The notes under the pieces were generated by a model. It was not told the DNA's origin. It was given only the letters and a program-made list of their open reading frames with translations, and did not search any database. The position numbers and the translations under genes are program-made. A stretch of 64,000 nucleotides of DNA from Chrysomallon squamiferum (lineage: Eukaryota > Mollusca > Gastropoda > Neomphalida > Peltospiridae), in NCBI GenBank assembly GCA_012295275.1, contig CM022670.1:37755751-37819750 (forward strand), read 5' to 3'. Below are positions 55,104 to 64,000 of the stretch, piece by piece. Every line of letters begins with the position of its first letter. Position 1 is the first letter of the stretch.

Positions 55104-58100
55104 AAACTGTGATGTCTATACATTCTCTCTGTTGAAATGATCCCATGTTGCAAAAGGGGACAACATTTTTTTTCTGAAGTTATCACTGTAAAAATTATAT
55201 GTCACTGACATCAAAAGACTTAAAATTAGCAGTCTTTCTGTATTTTTAAACACAATTTAATTCATTTTGTTCTCACCACAGCACTGAAGGAAAAGAGGCA
55301 GCAGGTTGTGTCTCAGTTGAAGAAACTGCAGGCTGATACAGAAATTATCACCACCATTTTTGAAGATCCTGAAGTAGCTCGTCAGATTCAGAGTTCAAGG
55401 TTAAAATATTTTTAATTTTCATTTCTTCAAAGAAACAAACAAAATCAAATTTGTGTAATGTTTTGATATTATAATCAGGTGGAAGTAAATGTTTTGAGAA
55501 TTAATATAAAATTGAAGTAAATACTTGTAGTATCAAGCTGATGAGATTGTGTTTTATGTTTTGTCAGAAAAAATATTGTAAATATTTAATCTAATACCAA
55601 TTTTTTTTTCCCCAACATTTACAGGGATGGAAGGCAGTTATTTGATTTTCTTCATAAAGAACATGGTGTAAGTATATTTACATTTTACTGTATAATACAA
55701 AGAGAAATCTCAAAAAAGATTGTGAAAAACTGAATAGGCAGCAATGAGCTTGTGTTTAATACATCAACACATCTCCAAAATGCATCCTGGAACACATGGC
55801 AGAAAAAAAATATATTGAGGTGTTAATTAAATATTTATATTTGTTAATTTAGTGGCTTGCCTGATTTTATATTGTTATTCTTTTTATTATAATCAATTTT
55901 TTGTTTTTTTTAACAGTTTCGGTCTGATATGGTTGAGACCCTGTACAATTACGCAAAGTTCCAGTACGAATGTGGCAACTATTCTGGTGCTGCTGAATAC
56001 TTGTATTTTGTCAGAGTTCTGGTGAGTAGTATATTTTTAGAACTTAATTAATAATACTTGCTTGTGTAATCTTCATAATACTTCATGACTACTGCACATA
56101 CTGACTTGTTATTGCTCGTGATTCTGCATTCTTTTGTATTTCTTAAACCCCCCCAAAACAACGAGCCAAGACAAATCATCATAAAGCATGAGTTATCATT
56201 GATTTGTCTGCAGTTGTAAGTTTAAGAGTCAGATCAGTATTTTCAGGTGTGTGGTGAAGTTTCACATTTTTACTTTACAATCTAATACAGCAAAGAAAAT
56301 GGAGAATGCTGACAAAAATGTATTTACCTGTCTCTCTCCCTAATTTCATTTAAATTTGCAGATCATTATTTTATTTTTTATTCTTTCTAAAGAATTATGA
56401 AAGATAAAGTACTAATATTTACCTGTTGATGTTTTTTGTTTTTCAGTTTATGTACAATGTTGTTTTCTTTAATTTGTATTCACATCATTTTCATGTTTAT
56501 AACCTAACAGGTAGTGACAGAAAGAGCATTAATAATAATTACATCATTTCTATGTGATAAATTCTATTTTTATATAATCTAACATTAATAGCTGTTTCTC
56601 TTTGTCTAAGTGAATGTGAGTATGTGTGTGTGTGTGTGTGTGTGTCTTTATTCTCTTGAATATATCATCAATATCTTGTGTTTTGAAAATAAAATAACTT
56701 GACATTTCTCTCATTCAGTTCAGTAATTGTCATCAATCTAAAACTATGTAAACACTAATAAAAACTTTTTTTTTTTTTAATATTGAATTTCTAAAGTTCT
56801 GTGTAATACATACAATATTATTTAACACACAACATTTTTTTATTATCACTGTTAGGTACCCCAACAGATAGATAAGAACTTTCTGAATGCTCTGTGGGGT
56901 AAATTGGCATCAGAAATTCTGATGCAAAACTGGGACGTGGCACTGGAAGATCTTCAGAGATTGAAAGATGTTATCGATTCTAATGTAAGTTTATATCAGT
57001 CAAATGCATAATTTTTGTAATGAGAAAAATTTAGTATATATATATATTATGTAGGTTTCTTGTGTTATTTTCTTTCCCTGGGAATATGATATTAAAAAAA
57101 CTTTTATGTATATTTTTTTAATTTAAAAATATTTTTTTGTTGTTTAATTACCATTTTCAGGCTCTATTTTGTAGGTGAATAAAATAATTAAACAGTAAAA
57201 TCAATAAAACAGATAAATTGGGGGAAAAAAAATATTTTGTTAACAAGATACATAATTTCATGAGAATTTTTAATTTAACATTATTTATTTTTATAATCAT
57301 GTCATACATTGCCTACCTATAAAACTTACCCATCAAACTTGTAAATATTCCAGGATTCATACAGTGTATTTTATTTAATTTTGTAGACATTTGCTACAGC
57401 TTTGCAGTCTCTACAACAAAGGACCTGGCTTATTCACTGGAGTCTGTTTGTATTTTTTAACCACCAGAAAGGTCGTGACCTCATCATTGACATGTTTCTT
57501 TATCAACCACTGTAAGTAAACTTTAAAATTAGCTTCATTCAGTTTTTACAAAGATGTAACCTTTTACATATCTTTCTTCTCAAAAGAAAAGGAAACTGTT
57601 TTGGTTTTGTAATTAAATATTTAATAGATTCAAGAAAAGCCATTTAAGAAAATAAATTTATTCTGAACTGCCTTAAGTTGCTAGTGAAACTTAAATCCAA
57701 AACATATTTATCTGTTAACCTGAGCTTTTGTCCAAACATTATATCTTTAAACATTAAAGTTTTCTGCTCTCTTCACCTTCTTGAAGAAAACCATAGGTGT
57801 GTGTGAATTTCATATTTTGACATTGATTTTTTATATTTTGTTGAAAACCTTAAACAAGATGAAGTTTGTGTAAAGACTTATGTTTTAAGAAGTGTTTTGC
57901 TAGTTGTTGTTCAGGTATCTAAATGCAGTTCAGACACATAGATTAATTTTGTGTCCACACATAAATTTTTGCTATTTTTGTTGTAAAATGAATTCAGACA
58001 ATGTGTATTTAAAGAAATGTTTTGCTGTTTGTTGTTCAGGTATCTAAATGCAATTCAGACGATGTGTCCACATATACTGAGGTATCTGACAACAGCAGTG

Positions 58101-58981
58101 ATCACCAACAAGGGACGAAGGAAAATGGTTTTGAAAGAGCTTGTTAAAGTTATTCAGCAGGTAAAAAAATCTTTATTTTATTTTTATTTTTTGGAAGGGT
58201 GGGCATCTGAAACATAATATTTCAAATGAACTTTTAAAACTTTTGTTGTATTGTTTGTAAATAAAATGGAATATTATAATAAATTTACAGTAATTTATTC
58301 AGAAAAAGCAGTATTTTTAATGCTAAATTACAAATTAATTGATGCAAAGTTATTCTTGATTCTTTATAAAGATATTAATTTAATATGATTATTCCAGAAA
58401 AAAAAAAAACATTTAATTATTTATAAGAGTTAAAATTATTTTATGGGTTCATTCTTGAAATTAAATTTATTATATCTGAAAATGAACTTTTTATTAATCA
58501 TTTGAAATAAAGCACTGTATACAATTTGGCTATCTTAATACAAACTATCATTACATCCATTTTGAAAGAAATTAAATTAATGAAAACTATCATGACTAGA
58601 CTGATGTCACACTTTGTCAGTTTGAGTGTAGTGTACAAATATTTCACTTTTTGGTTAATTAGTTTTTACTTTATCTAAATGATTTTATACAAGTAATAAT
58701 TTAGTTAAAACATATACTAACAGTATTTATTTTTGTTGTGAATATAATATTTTTGTTAAAGCATACTGTTGCAGTATATTTAAAAATATTTTTAACTTCT
58801 TTATTAGGAGAGCTACACATACAGGGACCCAATCACAGAGTTTGTTGAATGTCTGTACGTCAACTACGACTTTGATGGAGCACAGAAGAAATTGAGAGAA
58901 TGTGAAACTGTGAGTCTGACCTTGTGTTTTAACAGACGTCTGTGCTGTATATTTTATTCTCCTTCAGAATGTCTGTCTGTC

Positions 58982-59012
<31 letters not shown>

Positions 59013-61184
59013 TAGAAACTGATTTTCAATATGAAAAGAACTTTTGTTCATATACACATATATACATATTCTAGACATTAAAATGTGCATTTGATTATGC
59101 AGATATATAGTTTGAATACATTTGGTGAACTTCTAATTACATGTTAGTGTTTTATTTGTTTCTGTATTCAGACTCAGCATAACAATAATAAAAAATATGA
59201 CTTAAACAGTGTAAAAACCGACTACTAACAGCCCCAAGACATAGAATAGAGCATGCACACTAAAATGTATACATAATAAAATAAAATGATACTGAAATAA
59301 TGATGCTTCTGATTATGGTTCTGATTACCAATCTATCATATCTTAAAGTAATTTTTAAAATAAATGTGATAAGTTATGGCATCTCTTGTCTATCATTTAC
59401 TTAACCAGTTAAACATTATTAATTTTTTCGGAGTCTTTACATGTTTTACCAAGTATCTCCATTTATTTTTATTTTTTTATTTTTTTCAGGTTCTGGTTAA
59501 TGACTTCTTCCTTACAGCGTGTTTGGATGATTTCATTGAAAATGCAAGACTGTTAATATTTGAGACATTTTGCAGAATACATGAGTGCATCAGCATTAAG
59601 TACGTATTTGTTCACATTTAGAAAATGCAACAACTTTGTTTATGTATTATCCCTTCAAGGTTCAAATATAATTCTTTAAAATTTGTATTGAGATAGATGC
59701 CACTGCATGATACATATTATAAATACATATTTTACATTATATTACATAGACACAGACATTACCACTTTATATACAACAGATATATGAATTAATGAATATA
59801 TGTTAAACAAAACTGTATACATTAATTAGCTGTATACTGATTATGTGATAGAGGAAGCCAGACGCCACTCACTAGCATCAAGAAATCTTTAAAACTAGAA
59901 AGTACACATCAAATCATTCACTGTGCACTGGTTGAAAGAAAAATGTTTATATATACATTTAGTCACTGACTGAACCATTTCAGGTGTAAGAGACTATTTT
60001 GACTAATAACCAACTGTTCCTTTACAGCATGTTGGCTGAGAAACTGAACATGACACCTGATGAGGCTGAACGGTGGATTGTAAATCTCATTAGGAATGCT
60101 CGTCTTGATGCAAAAATTGACTCTAAGCTGGTACGTTTTAGTCAATACTTTTTAGTTTTATTTCCACGCTTTGTGAATGGACGAAACCATGTTTGTTGTT
60201 CAGAGGCATACATTAAAAATGATACTGCTTTTCAGTTTCCACTTGCATATTGCATATTAAGAAAACTAAAAGAATAGTAGTCTAGACTTAGTCTTAATGG
60301 TAGTTGTTCTTCAGTCTTTGTGAAAATTACTGGTAAAAAGGAAAGATAACTGTAGTGCAGTTAAAACTATTTTTTCAAATTGTAATTGTGTCCCCTTTTT
60401 TCAAATTTTAAAAACCTCTTGATAAGGAATTAATGTTTAATCTGTCTTGGGTTGTGAAGAAATTTAAATATTTCCTTTTTTGGGACAAATAAATATTCAA
60501 AATTAATATAGTTTGTTTACAGAAATTATTATTTAGTTTTTGACACAGAAGCAGTCTTTATTACTGATAAAAAGTGTGGCAGTAAAATTTCATTAATGTG
60601 AGGATGCATGGCGGCTGACACATTTTCCTTTCTTATTATGACATTATTTGATTAAAAACATAATTCTTATTTGATACACACTGCTGAATAAGAATCTTAT
60701 TGTCATTTTTTGCTTTTATGTTGTGGAACTCTTGTTATTTACTATATAGCCATTACTAGTTTGCATTGACTGTTAGTTACAGTTAATGTGCTTTGTCATT
60801 AATAGCAGTGTAGGTTTCATGTGATGGAACTCTTGTATTTAGTACAACTGTTATGTTTCCATCAACTGTTATAATTAATGTGCTTTGACATCAGTAGTTT
60901 TGTATGTTTCATGTTATGGGACTCTAACCACTATTTGTCTCCAGTGAATCTTACTGTTGTGATGATTAAAGTGTTCTGCTGTTTTCAGGGTCATGTTGTG
61001 ATGGGGGCTCAGGCTGTTTCACCCTACCAGCAAGTCATAGAGAAAACAAAAAACCTGGCATTTCGTTCACAGATCTTAGCAGGAAATATAGAGAAGAAAC
61101 TAGGCATTAAGCACCAAGATGTAAGTAAATTTATATACAGTTTCTTTTTGTTATGTTTCTTTACTCTGAAAGCTAATAATAATA

Positions 61185-61247
<63 letters not shown>

Positions 61248-61739
61248 TAAATAATATAGTTATTTAAGAAGTTCTGTCATGATAAACAGTTAACTATTGT
61301 TTATTTAAACAGTGTTATTATTTGTCTTTTGTTTGTTAATGTATTTTTTATTATCAAATTAAATCTTCAGTTCGTATGAATCAAATATTAGCTTTAACAA
61401 TGTTTTTTGATATGAATAACATTAAAACATAATGTATTGTTCCAAAAATCTTGCAGTGCATGAGAATTTTCACTGATTTATGTCATAAAACTTTGCATGA
61501 TCCTAAGAGAAATGTTTAAATAGGATTATCTAGGTTGACATTTTAAATGCTGGTGAAAAAATCTTCTTTGTCTTCACTTTTTAAAAACTGATTAATTTTG
61601 TGATGAACTTCCTTTCTGGTCTCTTAAACTGGTTCAAAATTTCATTGTTGGTGTCAGATTATTATTTTTTTATTTTTTATTATTAATTAATGATATTTTT
61701 GTTTCTGTTTTTCAGAGTCAGTGGGGAATACAGGAGTAG
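53684..61739 (+). CDS. EIF3E: Translation initiation factor eIF3 subunit E (INT6)
   Basis: Thirteen exons: 53684-53773, 54657-54774, 55282-55399, 55625-55667, 55917-56021, 56856-56984, 57387-57511, 58040-58160, 58808-58909, 59490-59599, 60028-60130, 60989-61120 and 61716-61739. They close to 439 residues (human 445). Highly conserved blocks include MAEFDLTTR and [14 protein letters not shown] at the start, then [67 protein letters not shown] and [27 protein letters not shown]. The N-terminal eIF3 domain is followed by a PCI domain (about 220-400), which holds it in the eIF3 octamer core that binds the 40S ribosome. Compared with vertebrates it is two residues shorter after VITNK and ends in a short SQWGIQE tail from a 24-base last exon. 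A decayed copy of the exon 8 start lies in intron 7. Confidence 0.97.
55058..55102. repeat. (AT)n microsatellite in eIF3e intron 2
   Basis: About 22 AT steps. Confidence 0.9.
56624..56646. repeat. (TG)n microsatellite in eIF3e intron 5
   Basis: About 11 TG steps. Confidence 0.8.
57890..57967 (+). pseudogene. Decayed duplicate of the eIF3e exon 8 acceptor and start
   Basis: The sequence leading into and starting exon 8 (TGTTTTGCT, TTGTTGTTCAG, then GTATCTAAATGCARTTCAGAC) is present twice. One copy is here with its acceptor at 57912-57914, and the real one has its acceptor at 58037-58039, 125 bases later. The upstream copy diverges after ACACATAG, regains GTGTCCACA, and has no donor. If its acceptor were used and read through into exon 8, the frame would hit TAA at 58045-58047. 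A third scrap (ATTCAGACAATGTGTATTTAA) lies near 57991-58010. Confidence 0.8.
58978..59012. repeat. (TCTG)n(TG)n(AG)n microsatellite
   Basis: Short compound repeat in eIF3e intron 9. Confidence 0.8.
60715..60981. repeat. Three-copy degenerate tandem repeat before eIF3e exon 12
   Basis: Units beginning near 60717, 60818 and 60910 share ATGTKRTGGAACTCT, then AACTGTTA and AATTAATGTGCTTTG blocks, with a period of about 92-101 bases. The third copy is the most diverged and merges into the exon 12 acceptor region. Confidence 0.65.
61175..61260. repeat. (AAT)n microsatellite in eIF3e intron 12
   Basis: About 25 AAT units with one GGT interruption. The poly-Asn extension of exon 12 seen in translation is an artefact past the donor at 61121. 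Confidence 0.9.
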
Positions 61740-61891
61740 CTGATTCATCTTTCATCCTAGCCTCAACTTTTTTCTTTGGAAGTGAATTTTAATTTCTCTT
61801 GGCTCATAACAACTACACACTACAAATCAAAAAACTCTTCTGAAATTGTGTCATTCTGATGCGAAAACGAGACAATGCTTCTGAATAATTT

Positions 61892-61897
61892 AATAAA
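61892..61897 (+). terminator. eIF3e polyadenylation signal
   Basis: The first AATAAA after the stop codon, 153 bases downstream, is followed by TTTTATGTTGTGTTGCC, a good GU-rich element. It implies a 3' UTR of about 170-180 bases. Confidence 0.6.
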
Positions 61898-63961
61898 TAC
61901 GAATAGTTTTATGTTGTGTTGCCTCTTTTACATAGTTAACTGGTTAGTTTTTCTCTGCATTCAACATTAAAAAAAATAATAATAATATTAAAAAAGATAG
62001 GACAATACTTGTCAAAGTGTACGTTTTAGAATGGGCAATATTCTAATGCGTCAGTAATTGGTGTTGATTCTGGACTGACATATCAAATAAATAGGTTATC
62101 AAATTAACATTCTTCACCTGACATTATTTAATGCTAGCAGTTTTATTTCTCGTCTAGAAATTATCTCACAAGCAAAAAAAAAAAAAAAAAAAATAATAAT
62201 AATAACTTTAAAAACTTTAATGTACATTTTTGCTTGAAGCAATATTAAAATTTTTTATTTTATTTTTTTTTTTTTTTGGTATGTCGCTTTTCCAGATTGA
62301 ACGAGAAGAATAAAATGAAAAGCAGACAATAAAAAAAAAAAAAAAAAAAAAAAAAATAAAAGGAGACTTAATGTATTATTTCAGACTTCACTTTCTGAAC
62401 TTAAATTGTTCCCTTCAGTGAATAATGTTAAATTAAACTCTGTGTAAAATGGAGATGATGATCTTCAGACGACCTGACGACGCATTAGATAGGACGGTAA
62501 TAAAACGTGTTGAGTGCTTGTGTCACGCTTTGGTGAGCACGTGATTACACACGTACGTTTATAATGGTTAATAGAGTTTAATTTAAAACCTGACATCGTC
62601 TTTCAGTCTGTTTATTTCAATGTCCATGTCAAAATAATTTGATTTGTAAATATCATTCTGGAAGAAAAAACGTTTCGATTTTTAAAAAATTTTTTTTTTT
62701 TTTTTATTTATTATTATTTTCTTTTTTTGACCCACTATGAAATTATTATTACGAATATTCCGGACCCGACATTATTTTCAAATATTTTATTATCATTTAT
62801 ATTTTATTCTTTTTTTTCTTTGTTTGTTTTTGTAAGCAGTTTTTCATATAAATATGCTGTTTATAAAAGGCACTTGTCTGTCAAATAGCATTCGGTCTTT
62901 GCATCCTCTTTGAGGTTCTTGATGTTTTTTAACATATTCTCTTTCTGCTTTTGGTTTACTATCAGTTATCAGTGTTCATCTTTATTGTTCTAGGGTTTAT
63001 TATACCAAAAGGTTTAGTATGAGAAATATATAACTGAAATTTATCATCATCATCATCATTATTATATCTAATCCACGACGCTAACATTAAAAAGTATATA
63101 TATATATATATATATATATGAACAAAAACAACAATAACAACAAAATATCTAGCTTCAAAAATCCTAAATAATTTTTATAAAAAATGAATATCTTAACGTA
63201 AAAAAAAAAAAGGGTGTTTACATTATATTTTAAATTGTTTTCTCTCGCGGAAAATCGGTGCAAATTAACCCTCTCCCCTTTAAAATAGAAAAAAAAAAAA
63301 AAAAGAAGAAAAAACTGCTTTATGGCTCTATGTTCTTAAATGTATTTTGTGCTTGCAATTGCTTTAAGGCAGTATGCAAATTGAACCTATATCGAGTTAC
63401 ATAAAGGCGAAAATAGATGGTAGCTATCTATACTTTAAATATATTTTATTTTTTTAGCTTTTTTTTTTTTTTTTTTTATTATATATATTATGCATGTTTT
63501 AAATATTTTTTTGTGATTAATAATAATAAAAAAGAACACTTAAAACGAACCTGCAGTTCATCTGTAAGTGAACACTTTTTTTTTTAATCTGTAAATAAAT
63601 TTCTTAGCAAATAAATAAATAAAGAAGGTAAAAGTAAAATATACATAGTATCTCACATATTATGATTTCTGTTGCGCATTTACCATATATTACAAATTCA
63701 AAAATATTGCTTGAAAATATTTTTTAATTAAAATACACTATCACTGCAAACGTAAGAAATAAATACACGTTCACACACATATACATACATATATACACAC
63801 GCAAACATGTATATACACATTCCCATGTATATGTTATTCCCCTTTATTGTTATTATGTCACGTCATGTTATTCTTTGATGTTATTCACGTCATGTTAACT
63901 TACATTTATTATTATTTTTATTATTCCATTCTTCTGTGTCTTTTCTCCATTTTCTATTTTG

Positions 63962-63965
<4 letters not shown>

Positions 63966-64000
<35 letters not shown>
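63966..64000. repeat. (CT)n microsatellite at the right edge
   Basis: At least 17 CT steps, cut by the window end. Confidence 0.9.

Larger units (their letters stand above)
61740..64000. other. eIF3e 3' UTR and gene-free right flank
   Basis: No coding exon seen. Past the eIF3e polyadenylation site the DNA is AT-rich. It holds poly-A/T blocks (about 62175-62200, 62255-62277, 62331-62357 and 62688-62705), (AT)n (about 63095-63119) and a (CT)n tract running off the right edge. A slightly CpG-richer patch lies at about 62460-62570. Confidence 0.55.

Noticed and set aside
61121-61267. Poly-Asn extension of eIF3e exon 12
   Set aside because: It lies beyond a good GTAAGT donor. The family ends soon after, and a phase-matched last exon is present at 61716.

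Overview
The window is a piece of animal nuclear genome. It is very AT-rich (clearly under one third G+C) and full of microsatellites and homopolymer runs. It carries five intron-rich protein-coding genes, all with GT..AG introns, and each closely resembles a conserved metazoan family. The mix of simple repeats, the intron sizes and a glutaredoxin-DEP-DUF547 gene (which I do not know from vertebrates) suggest a marine invertebrate, most plausibly a lophotrochozoan such as a mollusc. The species cannot be fixed from this sequence alone. There are no bacterial, viral or CRISPR-like features.

Layout, left to right. (1) 1.8-8.0 kb, plus: a complete six-exon Rab10 GTPase gene with a CRE-containing promoter. 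(2) 8.0-23.5 kb: a gene-free, repeat-laden stretch. It holds a 544-bp MITE with pogo/Tigger-like ends, several islets of higher CpG content, and an isolated perfect heat-shock-element trimer. (3) 23.8-33.4 kb, plus: a ten-exon gene for a 549-residue glutaredoxin-DEP-DUF547 protein with a CCAAT/TATA promoter and two in-frame start codons. (4) 33.4-42.2 kb: no recognisable gene, but about 1 kb of alternating purine/pyrimidine repeats with a (CT)n tract. (5) 42.3-46.5 kb, plus: AGPAT5-type lysophosphatidic acid acyltransferase in eight exons. Its family-conserved first 13 codons sit one base out of frame upstream of the usable ATG. (6) 51.4-53.2 kb, minus: two-exon RNF146 (Iduna), a poly-ADP-ribose-dependent RING E3 ligase. 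(7) 53.7-61.7 kb, plus: 13-exon eIF3e, which shares a roughly 0.5-kb divergent promoter with RNF146. A decayed copy of the start of one eIF3e exon lies just upstream of the real exon.

The genes are not an operon and need not act together. Rab10 and AGPAT5 serve membrane traffic and phospholipid synthesis, RNF146 serves PAR-directed ubiquitination, and eIF3e serves translation initiation. AGPAT5 and RNF146 converge tail to tail, and RNF146 and eIF3e diverge head to head. Exon coordinates were worked out by hand from splice sites, reading phase and recalled family sequences. The phases close exactly in all five genes (198, 549, 353, 362 and 439 residues). Transcript ends, promoters and repeat ages are inference. 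The items most worth a second look are the AGPAT5 frame break, the eIF3e decoy exon, the dual-start Grx-DEP-DUF547 protein, the MITE, and the excess of perfect CRE octamers.
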